From: Dichetophora obliterata
Taxonomy: Eukaryota; Arthropoda; Insecta; Diptera; Sciomyzidae
Length of the DNA: 64,000 nt
Reading direction: 5' to 3'
NCBI GenBank assembly: GCA_963920525.1
Contig: OY986438.1
Location: 180,978,388-181,042,387, forward strand
Position numbers and translations under genes: made by a program. Each line of letters starts with the position of its first letter. Positions within the stretch are counted from its first letter, which is position 1. The notes below the pieces were generated by a model. That model did not search any database. It had not been told where the DNA came from and was given only the letters and a program-made list of their open reading frames with translations. Shown one piece after another: positions 12,480-23,599 of this stretch.

Positions 12480-13310
12480 TAACTAGTATCGCCTGTGTTT
12501 TTTCTGGTTCTGAGGCATGACCTTGCTTTAAGAAAATGTGCTGTGCTAAGAAAATTTTAAGTTTAAAATTATCGCAATAATTTTGATACAAAAATAGTCG
12601 AATTTTTTTTAAAAATATCTGTAAAAACATTACACATAAAAACTTTCGTACACCGTTATTTTTCACAACCAGGGCTTTTCATATAGAAATACGTTGTACT
12701 GCGAAAAGCTATAGTTTTCAAGATATCGCCATTGATGTCAAATAAATAAACTTTGATGTCAAAATAAAGGGATTTTTTCCGAACTTACTATTTATAAGAA
12801 ATTTTACCATCACAATATATATTCACACATGTTACATACAAAAATGCTTATTGTAGGGTATTCGTAAGAGATAGCGAAAAATGTTTTTTGCACATTGTAT
12901 TAATGTCGAAAATTTTCTCATACACCATGTTCTTCCATTTTTTATAGTTTAGGTTTTACTTAAGAAATATTATTTAAACGCTAATATTTGAGGTCGAAAG
13001 TCACAAAAATATTCAGTGAACTCCTTTTCCCTACTCTAATTTATTTTAAAAAAATATCAAAATCGGTTCAGAAACACGGAAGAACTGTTTCTCCCACGCA
13101 TATTTCTATATACTAGTATCGCCTGTGGCCGAAATTCGACCAACCTTCTGAAATTTCAATCGTGTTTTTTTTAGTTCTGAGGCATGACCTTGCTTTAAGA
13201 AAATGTGCTGCACTAAGAAAATCTTAAGTTTCAAATTATCGCAATAATTTTGATATAAAAACTGTCGAAATTTTTTTAAAAATATCTGTAAAAATATTTC
13301 AAAATATCGC
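12480..13310. repeat. Direct repeat pair around a common 150-bp core
   Basis: A segment at about 12482-12635 recurs in the same orientation at about 13112-13300. Shared strings include TACTAGTATCGCCTGTG-type starts, GAGGCATGACCTTGCTTTAA and AATTATCGCAATAATTTTGA. The 13.1 kb copy carries an extra 30-40 bp near its start. The 470 bp between them hold similar phrases about aphid-like 'ATATTT..GGTCGAAGGTCA' motifs, so the whole may be one decayed element. Confidence 0.6.
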
Positions 13311-13788
13311 CATAATTTTGGTGTCAAAATAAAAGGAATTTTTCAGAATTTCTGAACCGTCGACTTTTTATGCAAAAATGTACTGAAAACATCAATAATT
13401 TTCGAAATATCACAATTATTTTTATAATTCAATTTTATAATAACAAAATAACTAAAAAAACTATTAATACAATTTTTTTATAATAACAAAATACACTCAT
13501 ATTTCAGGTCGAAGGTCACCAATGTAAAATGTAATCATACTGTGCAGCCAGATCATTGGTTTGATACCTCATTCATCATTCTACCTCTACCTAGTCCTGA
13601 GACTCCTTACTAAAAATAATACAAACTTTCAACGTTAATATTTCGGGTCAGAGGTCAGAAATTTAAAATCTAAAATGATTCTGCACATAAAAGGTGCAGT
13701 ATATTTTGAATGATATAGGTTTCATTTCCCTTATTTTAAAATTAATATCGAAAAAATGTACGACAACATTTTATGTTTTTCCTATTAA
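13311..13788. other. AT-rich, ATTTCGGGTCAGAGGTCA phrases
   Basis: Degenerate repeats of the phrase ATATTTNRGGTCGAAGGTCA (near 12987, 13500 and 13637) continue from the pair to the left. No gene is seen. Confidence 0.3.
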
Positions 13789-13790
13789 TA

Positions 13791-15096
13791 TAAAGGTTGT
13801 TTTTTATAGAGTGATACAACTTTGAGTTGGCATCACTGCTTTATTTGACCACCCATTTAACAGCTGATAGTTGGTTTTTGTTTAATTTGCTTTGACATTT
13901 TATTATAGATTGACTTTCACCAGAACAATGCGTGCAAATTGTGGAAATTTGAAATCAAAATAGTGGTTCTATTCGTCAAACTTATCGTGCACTTCGTCCA
14001 TTTTATGACGTACATAATCGTCCTTCAAAGCTGCTAATTCGAAGAACAATGTATCGCATGGACCACATTTACTGTTACTGATAATGTGCATCCTATGAGA
14101 CGCCGAACAGTGCGCACTGAAGAATCTGTAGCCGCTGTACAGGAAAGAATTGAAGATAATCCTAATCAATCAATTCGACGCCGTTCTCAGCAACTGGGGT
14201 TGTGTCCTTCCACTTTATGGAAGATTTTACGAAAAGATCTTGGCTTAAAACCTTCCAAGATTCAACTTGTGCAGGAATTAAAGCCAAACGACCATCGTAT
14301 GCGCTGCCAATTCGGCGAATGGGCTGAAGCACAAATTGATATTGATTTTGAATTTCCATGGAAAATTTTATTTTCCGATAAAGCCCATTTTTGGTTGAAT
14401 GGGTACGTAAATAAACAGAATTGTCGTATATGGAGTGAGGAGAATTCACAAGCTTTTGTAGAAACACCATTGCATCCACAGAAAATTACTGTTTGGTGCG
14501 CTTAATGGGCTTGCAGAGTAATTGGGCCATATATCTTCAAAAACGATGATGGTCAGAATGTTACTGTCAATGGTGAACGGTATAGAAACATGATTCGAAG
14601 TTTTTTCGTACCTCAATTAGCTGGCATTAATCTTGCTGATATGTGGTTCCAACAGGACGGAGCCACATGCCACACAGCGGGCGCTACAGTTGATTTACTC
14701 AAGGAAACTTTTGACGAAAAAATAGTTTTACGAAATGGCCCAATAATTTGGCCCCCAAGATCGTGTGATTTAACCCCATTGGATTATTTTCTTTGGGGTT
14801 ATGTAAAGTCACTTGTCTACGTCGATAAACCGCAAACAATTTAACATCTGGAAATCAACATTCGGAGAGTTATCGGCGAGATACGGCCGCAAATGCTGCG
14901 AAAAGTTTGTGAAAATTGGTGTTCCAGATTGCGCCTTCTACGCGCCAGCCGTGGCAGTCACATGGCCAAAATCATATTTAAACATTATTGTGATAAAATT
15001 TTCTATCCAATAAAGTCCGCTTTATTGATATTAAAAATATATTACTATGTTTTAATATAATTTAAACTTGTATCACTTTATAAAAAACACCCTTTA
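13791..15096 (+). mobile_element. DD41D mariner (rosa-like), both ends present
   Basis: Terminal inverted repeats of about 30 bp bound the element: TAAAGGTTGTTTTTTATAGA at the left and, read inward from the right, TAAAGGGTGTTTTTTATAAA, each continuing to GTGATACAA. TA dinucleotides flank both ends (13789-13790 and 15097-15098), as expected for Tc1/mariner. Length is 1306 bp, normal for mariner. The interior is a single decayed transposase gene. Shifting the TA by one repeat unit is possible because the end itself reads TATAAAGG. Confidence 0.9.
13914..15057 (+). pseudogene. Mariner-superfamily transposase, DD41D, inactive
   Basis: The frame opens with LSPEQCVQIVEI and SGSIRQTYRALRPFYDVHNRPS, the N-terminal helix-turn-helix. 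After a frameshift near 14090 it runs through RRSQQLGLCPSTLWKILRKD (second HTH) into the catalytic domain. Catalytic acids: D at 14377 (FSDKAHFW), D at 14656 (QQDGATCHTA) and D at 14782 (SCDLTPLDYFLWGY), with 41 residues between the second and third when the last is taken as the D of PLDY. That spacing defines the DD41D 'rosa' group known from tephritids. Stops at 13950 (TGA), 14503 (TAA) and 14842 (TAA), plus the frameshift, make it non-functional. A C-terminal tail, LRASRGSHMAKIIFK, is still readable past the last stop. Confidence 0.9.
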
Positions 15097-15233
15097 TAAG
15101 ATATGCTGTTGCGCTATCGTTAGAAGTTCAAGGTTACTTTAATTAAATATGTTCCTCTCCTACTTGCTAAACCATATTGAATCTTCGAACTAACTAGGCC
15201 ATAATATATCATTGTGAGTAGGTTTTTAGAGCA

Positions 15234-15659
15234 CACGGTTAAAAATCTTGGACTAAACTGTAAAATTTTTTATAGGACAACATCAAAAAAAGATTACTTT
15301 TTAATCCAAGGAAAAGTTTAAAATTTTCTAATCCAAGAGAGATTAGGTTTTAATCCACAAAAAGTTAAAAAAAATCAGTTATAAATATCAAACTTAAAAA
15401 ATTACTTTGACCATTTCATGATTGAAAACAAGTCATCTGATGTGCTGGTCCAACACCTTATCCATTCGTCCAACTCAATTCTTAACAAGTTTTCGCTTAT
15501 TTTGCATTATTACGAATGCAAGTAAGCTCCTTTCAGAAACGTGGGCTCGAAACACAGCTAAATTAAACTAAATTTGGGATTAAAAAATAGTAATTTTTGA
15601 TTTAAACTTCCTTTAAACCAAAGTTCGAATTAAAAAGTAGTTCAAAATTTTTAACCGTG
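15234..15659. mobile_element. CACGGTTAAAAAT-ended element, copy 2
   Basis: CACGGTTAAAAATCTTGGAC at the left is matched inverted by AATTTTTAACCGTG at the right. The interior follows copy 1 (1885-2510) in the same orientation, including one tRNA-like module on the minus strand (about 15411-15472) and a plus-strand B-box-like remnant near 15540. It lacks the 178-bp internal duplication of copy 1 and so probably represents the ancestral layout. Confidence 0.75.
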
Positions 15660-15689
15660 CAGTGTTCCTTCGTTACATAGAATTTTCGA

Positions 15690-16330
15690 ATTGTCGACAT
15701 TATATACTTTGCCACATGTGCCTTGCAATTAATTCTAGTAGAACACCTAAGTATTTAAGCTCATCTACAAATTCGATTTTGAAGCAGCGATTTTTTGACG
15801 TACTTCATTGCTAATGTAGTTTGCTCTACCACATGAATGATTTTTTAAACTAACATTTTTGCAAAAACTGGAGTGGAAGACGACAACATTGCAGTCGAAG
15901 CACTCTATATTATGTGAGAAAAGCATAAGCTAAGTTTTTTCACTTATTATTAGTTCATTTTTAGTAATTCATTGACTCAAAATACGAAGATATATTTCTA
16001 CAAATTTACTTGTGATTGAAAGAAAGTATTATTTGAATATGTAAATGTTATATCATTTGCGAAGGCAGATGACAGAGCTACTAAAATTTTGCTTAAAAAT
16101 CGGATTGACGTAAATTAAAAAAGTAGTGGGCCTAAGACAGAACCTTGCGGAACACCAACGCTGATGTCTAATTTTTCGCTAAAAACACCTAAATTTTTAC
16201 TTTTTGTAGTCTACCTGCTGGATAGGATTTAAACCAGTCATATGTACTATCTCTAAAAACAAGACCCTGTACCGAAACAGGGCACTTTTGCAATGCAAAA
16301 TGCAATACGTTTTACCAAAATAGTTGTAAT
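15690..16330 (-). pseudogene. LINE reverse transcriptase fragment (jockey/CR1-like)
   Basis: Reading the minus strand from about 16330, broken frames give YDWFKSYPAGR then, after a frameshift, GVPQGSVLGPLLF (near 16140), the classic RT motif. A decayed catalytic box FANDITFTYSNN follows (near 16050, where YADDT is expected), and EFVDELKYLGVLL (near 15745-15773) corresponds to the conserved F-L-G-V block after it. At least six stops and several frameshifts are present. With the endonuclease fragment at 18830-19390, same strand and in the right order, it probably forms one LINE split by insertions. Confidence 0.75.
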
Positions 16331-16562
16331 CTCATCAGATGTACATGAAGTTTTATGTTGACATTCCATTCATTTTTGTCATTTCCTTTACATTTTTTGA
16401 GTTTGTTGGAACCATGGTAAAATTACTTATTACGTAGCCTTGACGACTACCTATTTTCTCTCTGCGGTCAACGAACGTCAAACAAAAGAAAACATAAAAC
16501 GAGCTTTCACTAACAGTTTTTTTTATTATAAGCTTATATGAAATTTATTTATATATTTTCTT
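16331..16562. other. Degraded LINE or spacer
   Basis: No gene is recognised. The segment lies between the RT fragment and the inverted repeat that encloses the RpS21 pseudogene, and may be unrecognisable LINE sequence. Confidence 0.3.
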
Positions 16563-17287
16563 TGTGTGACACAAGGTATATATAAGAAGGTAGTGTTAGT
16601 GGATAAAATTATCTCTTGTTGTGGGTACCTGAGCTGTCAAAATCAGTTGTTTGCGAACAATAGCAAATCAAATAACAAAAGTTGTCTATAACTTGTCAAT
16701 AAATAGAATTATGTTGTTTTTAAATTGATTTTAGCTTATTTATTTTTAACAACTTTAGAAGTTCTTGCTATTCCGTCCTTCTTGGCCAAACGCACAATTG
16801 CCCATACCTGATTTCGCCGCTCATGGCATAGGTCTTGGAACCAACAGTCATGCGGCTGGTTTCTGCATCAACATCGACGATTCTCAATTGTACAGAAGCG
16901 TGGTCCTTAACAAGAATGATTCTGTTGGATGCAGAACACTTTCTGGGGCAGTACAAATCAACAGACATCCGGCGTCAATTTTCATGTTTATAGATTTTTT
17001 GTAGAAATTTATAAAATTGATGACACACGGCAAATAGAGCAAATAAAATCGAAAAGAAAAGCCATTAAAATACTTGTGAACAGTTTAAAATATTTCGCAA
17101 CAGTTATTTAATGATAGCTTCACGAAAAATAAAAAAAACTTTCAGCACGCACAAAAATGAAAACTATATAAATTTCACATACTTAGCTTTTATTTATTGT
17201 CTTTTACGCTCTTCTTATGTTTGACAGCTATGGTACCCACCTCTCTGTGACGACACTACCATGTTGAATATACCTTGGTGTGACACA
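16563..17287. repeat. Inverted repeat enclosing an RpS21 copy
   Basis: About 75 bp at 16563-16641 recur inverted at 17221-17287. Shared blocks in order are CAAGGTATAT, GGTAGTGT, GTGGGTAC and AGCTGTCAAA. The outer ends are themselves palindromic (TGTGACACA). Between the arms is 580 bp that includes the RpS21 pseudogene. This is the layout of a transposon that captured a host gene fragment, although two independent insertions of a short repeat could give the same picture. Confidence 0.5.
16755..16985 (-). pseudogene. RpS21: Ribosomal protein S21 pseudogene, intronless
   Basis: The minus strand encodes a nearly full-length small ribosomal subunit protein eS21. It starts at an ATG (16985) with MKIDAG, shifts one base near residue 7, then reads [32 protein letters not shown] and [12 protein letters not shown], and in a second frame [10 protein letters not shown] before AAG AAC TTC TAA (stop near 16757). 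A short deletion removes the acidic stretch after GEIR. No introns interrupt it, so it is a processed or captured copy. It cannot make a functional protein. I see no poly-A tail downstream, and it sits inside an inverted repeat, which favours capture by a DNA element over simple retroposition. Confidence 0.9.
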
Positions 17288-17340
17288 AAATATTTTTGAT
17301 ATTTCAATTTTGCATCAGCTGCTATGTCGCTCCTGCTTTG

Positions 17341-18642
17341 TAATAACACTAGTTTACAAAATCCAGAAAATCTCTGTGACCAAGACTTCTTTATAAAATT
17401 CATATACGGTATGGTCCCTAGATCTAAAACAAAAAAAATTATCTATGAATCGATTTCTGTGATATCGTCCAAAGAAATTGTTTGCTTTTTTCGAAAAAGG
17501 TGACTTGTCATTATTCGTAATAAATTCTGTTTGGACTGACGGATTTGACCAAAATTACACTTTTATAAAAGACAATTAAATTCGCAATAACTTTTTCATA
17601 CATATTGACCTCATCTGAAGAATAATTATGGATATATGAATTAATAGTTAAAATTTATTTTTTTTGTGGAAATCTTTGGTCGAAAACTCATTTAAGCACC
17701 TCATTTGGCAACTGACCACAACATTTTTATTTTTTTTTTGTACAGCATAAACTTTTGCAAAACTTTTAAGAATAAAATAAACAAAATCTATGGACTAGTA
17801 AAAAAGTTACAGACACTAAAGTGAGATCAGCCATTTTTAATTTTATTTCAAATTTTAATTTTATCTGCTTCTAATGAAAATTTTTGCAACCCATTAATAA
17901 ATAATTTGTTTTAAACCTCTAAATATTGCAAAACTGCATTTTATTATCTTTATTTTTAAAATGACTTAGAGTTTTACTATTTTGCTAGTTGTTATCCTTC
18001 TAAAATTCTCTTATAAGAAACCAGTTGTAGTCTCCCATCATTGCTGCATCTCGATGTAGCTTTGGTTTCCTTGGTATCTTTTTTCAATATTTTTTATTTG
18101 TTGATTAAATCTTTCGCCATTTTCATCACTTACATGCCCAAGGTTTGGTGGAAAGAAGTCCAAATGAGAGTGATAAAAATTCACTTTTAGGGAAATAAGA
18201 TTATTTTGCTTAAGCAAAAGCTTATGCTGTAAAAAAAAAAAATAAAAATGTTGTGGTCAGTTGCCAAATTGTTTACTTTTCAGGCGATTAAATAAGTTTC
18301 CGACAGCAGATTTTCACAAAAAAAAAAAGAAATTTTGTAAATAATAATAACTCATAGCTCCATAACTCTTCTTCAGATGAGGTCAATATGTATAAAAAAG
18401 TTATTGCGAATTTAATTTTCTCTTATAAAATTGTAACTTTGGTCAAATCCGTTAATTCAAACAGAATTTTTTACGAATAACGACAGCTCACCTTTTTCGA
18501 AAAAAGCAAAAAAAAAAATTCTTTGGTCGATATCTCAGAAACCTATCCATAGATAATTTGTTTTATTTTTTTTTTAGCTTAAGGAATAGGAATTTCACAA
18601 AGAAGTCCTGGTCATTTTCGGACTGTAAGCTAGTGTAATTAT
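17341..18642. mobile_element. Long-arm foldback with TTACACTAG ends
   Basis: Arms of roughly 400 bp face each other (17341-about 17762 and about 18218-18642), ending in a TAACACTAG/TTACACTAG terminus. Blocks shared by the arms include AATTCGCAATAACTTTTT, CATATTGACCTCATCTGAAG and CAACTGACCACAACATTTTT. The loop carries a fragment of an unplaced coding region on the minus strand (18005-18210). The element appears to have inserted into the minus-strand LINE whose endonuclease and RT flank it. Confidence 0.8.
18005..18210 (-). pseudogene. Fragment of an unplaced element-borne protein
   Basis: The minus strand reads ISLKVNFYHSHLDFFPPN, then GHVSDENGERFNQQIKNIEK and RYQGNQSYIEMQQ before a stop, followed by WETTTGF. 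From memory, H-x-HLDFFP and GERFHQDI-type strings recur in uncharacterised arthropod proteins thought to ride on transposons; I cannot name the family with confidence. Its position in the loop of a foldback element fits that. It is a remnant: both ends are missing and a stop interrupts it. Confidence 0.55.
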
Positions 18643-18829
18643 ACTATGGTTGGAACAAAAACTATCTTTGCTTTTAGTGATGTGCAGTTTTACTTCTCGA
18701 GTGAAACTAAAAATTTTTTTTTAACTATCTTTGTGGGGATTTTTTCTAAACTTCTTACTTAATTTACTGTTTTTTTTTATTAAGTTTAATTAGTTATTTT
18801 CAATCCAATATGTTAGTCTACAACATTTG

Positions 18830-19390
18830 GCCGCGCAACTTGTCTGAGTTGTTTATATGCCTTCTTAAAATATTTAGAAAAGTAATAAAAGTCAATGATG
18901 GATCTGATTGAAGGAAAACATTTTCCCAAAGTTTAAATTTGAAAGAATCTCTCAACATTTTATAGTCAATTTTTTCAGTTGATTAAACCGGTAAAGAACT
19001 AGTTAATTTGTTTGTTGGTTGCTGTTCAATATTTAGTTGCAGCAAACAATGGTCACTTTTCTGATAATCAAGTACTTCGCTTTGAATTCCATTAACCCAA
19101 TTTTTTTTCAAAAATCTTAAAAAAATATGGCCTACATAAGTCGCATTGGCTCATTAATAATCGATTTGAACCCATTTGAGGACATCAGAAACATATGATT
19201 ATCTGAATCAGCATTTGCTTTTAGAATGTCTATGTTTAAGTCACCTATAATTATCAAACTTTTTGAATTGATGCTTTTTAAAATATTTTTATTCAATCCA
19301 TTTTCATGTAATCTATAAACACATAGAACAATAAATTCTTCACTGTTTATGCAGCAATTAATTTTAAGTCTCACTCGTCTCACTTAAGTT
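18830..19390 (-). pseudogene. LINE endonuclease-domain fragment
   Basis: The minus-strand frame from 19383 reads VRLKINCCINSEEFIVLCVY and the endonuclease block SLIIIGDLNIDILKANADSD (the GDLNID motif of APE-type LINE endonucleases), then SNGFKSIINEPMRLM. After frameshifts, SSLPVQSTEKIDYKML and FKLWENVFLQSDPS continue into the linker that precedes the RT in jockey/CR1-like LINEs. It is broken by stops. It lies upstream, in the LINE's own direction, of the RT fragment at 15690-16330. Confidence 0.75.
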
Positions 19391-21551
19391 TAAGAAGAAA
19401 CCACTTAAAACTAAAAAGAAAATCTGTTTTAACTAGAAATCTTTTTAACAGTTATGTCATCTTACTCATCCATCTCAATAAAGATTAAGAAGAGACCACT
19501 TAAAACTGAGAAAATGTTTTGTTTTTGGTTTGTTGATGATGCACACTGCTATTTTGCTCAGTTTATTTATGTCTATTCATGTTTCAAAGTTGAAATAAAT
19601 TGGTCTATGCATTAGACATGGGTAACGCATCAAAAAATGCTGCGCTGATACCCTAACCCAAGCGCATTTTACTGTATCAGCGTAATGCGTTAACACAATT
19701 GCGTCATGACGTAATTTAAAATGATATGATATCTATATTAACACGATGTTGATCAGCACAGGATGTTTTTTAAGTTCAATAACGCATTTCTTTATGTGAT
19801 CACGTTGTTGAATGCGGTGAGTTCTGTGGTGTCCTGTCCTAAGCGCAAGTTGTCTTCACTTAGGAAAAATATAAATAAAATAATGTTGAAAAAATTTACG
19901 TAGCGTGATTTGAATCATTTTTGCAATGATTTAAACAAAAAGTGATATTTTTTAATTTAAAAAAAATAAGCAAGTATTTCTTTCTTAAATTGCAATCTAA
20001 AGACAAGAATTCTTTAAAATAAAGTCTACAATAATTGTCTTGTAATTAACTTTTGTATTGGAAGCAAAATGAAATTTCTTTTTAATCAGGTAGGGGAAAT
20101 TCCCAAGAATCTCAATATGTTTTTAAATTTTCTTTAATTTCCTTAGATCTTTGATCTGCTGCTTAAATGACAAATGATCAAAGAGCATGCTTAATGAGTA
20201 CAATAATTTTTTTTATTACATGAAAGATAAAAAACAACAATCATTAAAATATAATTTAAAAGCAAAGATTAAACTGAAGTTTTAATTATTTCTATTTTTA
20301 AAATAATTGCCAACTTCACGCTTGAATAATAATAAAATTCAGTTTTTATTTGTTTTCAAATTACAATCGTCATAAGAGATAATATTATAAAGATACAATT
20401 GAAAATAATTGCACAAATGAACCACACAAAAGTAAAATAAATACATTACATTAAAGCACATGAAAAAGCTTAACTCTATAATCAACAAATTTAATTACTG
20501 CCAAACAACTGATGCATATAGAATAGAAAAGATTAACAACAAAAAAACATGCAAACATGTTGGTAGTAGTTTTATTTAAATTATTGCTTATTATAAATTT
20601 GCCAATCAATTTCAATTTTATACTTAAAAATTTTTCAAAAAGAAGCTTTTTATAAAATGCAAAAAAAAAAAACAACTGTCCAGCAGCGTTCAATTTGCGC
20701 TTGCTCTTCCTTGAACTAGCTACAGCTGCATGCAACAGCTAATATTTCATCGATTTTTTCTCAGGCTTCTATTTTTTGGTTTTATAGTAAAGCTAGCTTT
20801 GTAATAAATAATATCATCACTCAGAGAAAAAGTTTATTTATTCATTCAATTAAATTCCATTGTTTGAGTAGTAGTCTCTTTTGCTATGCAGTACTTTTTT
20901 TTGGTGTGAAGCCACGAAGGCGGATCTTCATTAGTTTTTGTATATAATTACATTGCATGCGGGCGATTCGTTTTTAATTTTTTTTTTAATTTTGTTGCTA
21001 TGTATTGAATTTGCTTTCGTAACTTAGCTAGTATTAAACAATTTTTAGCAATAAATTTATTGTTTTTAGTAGGTAGTAATTATTTTGCCATTTTTGCAGC
21101 AAATATGCTATCATGATTTAAAAAGTCAACAGCTAGAGTATGGCAATTAAATAAAATTATGAATTTTAATAGTGAACTTTGGCATAACGAAACGTTTAAA
21201 TTGTTTTTTAAAAATAATAATAAAAATTAAATGTTATTGAACTAGATATAAAATTGGAATACAAGTTTATTTTGATATCTTAGTAATGTTATAGCAAGAA
21301 TGAACCTTTTACAAAGCCTTAGTGAAGGCTTTTCAAGAAAATCAATACTTCAAAAGCTTCTTAACTTAAAGCTGCCTTGACAAAGTTCTTCAAAAGTACT
21401 CATTTCAGACTATCAATATTTTTTTGCAGGTTTTAGAATTTTACACGATGAAAGTTAACTGCCAGATACTTCCATATCCACAACACGTTAGAGCTATTAT
21501 TATTTTTTGTTTTTTTAATGATAGTAAGTAGGTAAAACTCACCTTATTTAC
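19391..21551. other. Intron 2 sequence; ACGCAT cluster
   Basis: A 90-base phrase beginning AAGAAGAAACCACTTAAAACT is partly repeated (19393 and 19490). From 19615 to 19800 the strings ACGCAT, GCGTAA and GCGTTAA recur, suggesting a short element. No exon is recognised. A 94-residue minus-strand frame at 20451-20735 ends in a poly-T shadow and I do not regard it as coding. Confidence 0.4.
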
Positions 21552-21740
21552 CTGTTGCAATGTCTCCAACATCAACTCCTTCTCGAGTACTGAATCCAAG
21601 GCTTGAACCTGATCACATGATGCCTTCGCTTGCAAATACGAAGAAGCCAATATGAAAGAGCCCAATATAAATGAGGACACGATGATGGTGAATGCAGTGA
21701 TCTTGGCGATCTTCACTGAGCTTGATTGACGTTTGTAGGC
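21552..21740 (-). CDS. Host gene, coding exon 2 (membrane helix)
   Basis: A 189-nt exon of exactly 63 codons. It is bounded by a splice acceptor (TTTAG just before 21740, read on the minus strand) and a donor (CAG/GTAAATAAGG after 21552). It is phase 0 at both ends and joins the 32-codon exon 1 at 49070 without a stop. The peptide starts AYKRQSSSVKIAK, is followed by one hydrophobic stretch of about 22 residues (ITAFTIIVSSFILGSFILAS, residues 46-65 of the predicted protein), then a lumenal/extracellular segment with one Cys (residue 74) and a likely amphipathic helix DSVLEKELMLETLQQ. Basic residues before the helix and no signal peptide suggest type II topology. I do not recognise the family. 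Codon use is balanced, unlike the AT-rich surroundings, which supports real coding. Confidence 0.9.
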
Positions 21741-23590
21741 CTAAATCATTGAGAAATAATAAAATTAATAAAAATATATTTTTGCTGTAAGCTACGTTTA
21801 GTATTTTTAAATATAAAAATTACGATTATATTACATATTTGATACTAGGTGCTGTATTTTATTGTAATCAACTACAGTATAAAGAAAAACTTTGCAAGCT
21901 ACAAACAACAAATAATTCTTAGTCTACTCAAGCAAAAGCAAAAATTAGCCTTGTGCATAAATTACGCTAAAACCTATGCAAAATTAACCACAATCAGCTG
22001 TTTGTAGTCTTATAAATATTTTCAGCGTAAATAGAGTTGTGTATAAATATTAATATTCCATAAAAAACACAAACCATAAAGAAAACACAACAAATATTTT
22101 TTAAGCTACGACATGGAAAATCAAGCGACTCCAATTTCCATTGCCATTTGATATTTGTAATAAGAGCGTTGATTGTAAAAAGCGCAACTAGTAAAATAAA
22201 CAAGTCAAGCTAACAAGAGTTGAAACCTATTACAACCATGGAATTTTGAAGGGGAGAGGTGTGTGTGTGTGTGTGTGTGTGTGCATAAAAGACTCCATGA
22301 GTCAGTAAAGACACTGTCGCCAACAACTTAAAATGTTGCTTATTTCCCGAAACAACTGCATCAGCAAATCATATGAACTTGTATCAAAGAAAAACACACT
22401 CTTAAACGAAATTGAATGATAAAGAAAGTAAAAAACAGACTTGTTCTTGAGCTGTTCTTGAATTGCAAGTTCAAGTGAAAAAAAAACTTTAAGCCAATTA
22501 AAAATGTGTGTCAGTGCAAAAGCAAAAAAGCAAAAAAAAAAAAACTTAAAAGTACGAGTAAAAAGACAACTATGTAAAGAAAACATTGCTCAGATATACT
22601 TGACAGAAATGCATTTCAAGCAATTTGCACTATTTTCGAATTATCTTTTATTTTTTATTTACGCCTTCATATTATCTTAAGATACTGTACAGCTATTGAG
22701 CTAGGTTTCATCGAAGGCCATGGCAGCCAGTACACTTCTATAGTAAAAGTATAATTTTATCATAACTTTTGAAATAAAATTTTAAAAGCTCAATTTAGAT
22801 GCATTTTGTGTTCATTTTAGAAAAAAAATTCCTTAAAAAACAAGCAAAATGTTCTGCAACACAAAGCTTTAAAAAGTTTGCCAATTTGTTAAGATGAAGA
22901 AAATCATTATTACTTTGTCAAAATATCAGTTAAGAAACTTTAACAGTGAGTTAGTTGGTCACAGCTTAATCACTCAACACTACTGAAGATGGGAAGGGTA
23001 GCACTTTCCGAAACAATCTGTCTAGTCTGCTATGTGATTGACTCTATACAAAGTTGTTATTGTTGTTGTGGCCTACTTTAAAACTTACTTGATCTAAAGC
23101 TCATAATTAAATTATATGAAATCAAAGAATAGATAAAAATTAATTAAAAAAATGATATTTATTACAACGAATAATTTAATGAAGACTCGTTCGGGGTCTC
23201 AAATCTTAGAGCAACTCTAAAAAACGATTTTTGCGTACTATTTTTGTATATTGGGGCAAATTCTACGGAGAGTTTTTGATTCTGCTGAAGGTCTTTTTTG
23301 GTATCTTACAAAAATGATGTTCTTTGCTTGAAACTTCCAATTTTTCACAGAATGCCTTCACACATCTGCTTAAAAAACAACTTTCTTAATATAACAAACA
23401 TTTTGTCACACACAAAAAAAAATGTTACTGTGCATTGTAATAACTCTTCCTCCGAAAAGCTTTTTTTTGGGAATTTTCTAAAAACTTTTTTGAAACCGCT
23501 CTCAAATGCGCATTTTGCATTGGATTTAAACAAATTTGGTCTTGTTAGAGAGATAATACAACATTATTTCTATTAATGCTAGCTGAAATC
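21741..23590. other. Intron sequence; GT microsatellite
   Basis: A (GT)12 run lies at 22259-22283. The remainder is AT-rich with no recognised element. Short minus-strand frames at 21994-22586 are T-rich and not convincing. Confidence 0.5.
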
Positions 23591-23599
23591 CGGCACTTT

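Noticed and set aside
17215..17403. LINE linker segment between endonuclease and RT
   Set aside because: The sequence is part of the inverted arms of the 17341-18642 foldback and of the RpS21-flanking repeat, so its resemblance to a LINE linker is probably chance.
20451..20735. 94-codon minus-strand frame starting MHAAVASSRKSK
   Set aside because: Quickly becomes poly-Phe over an A run and has no splice context or known domain.
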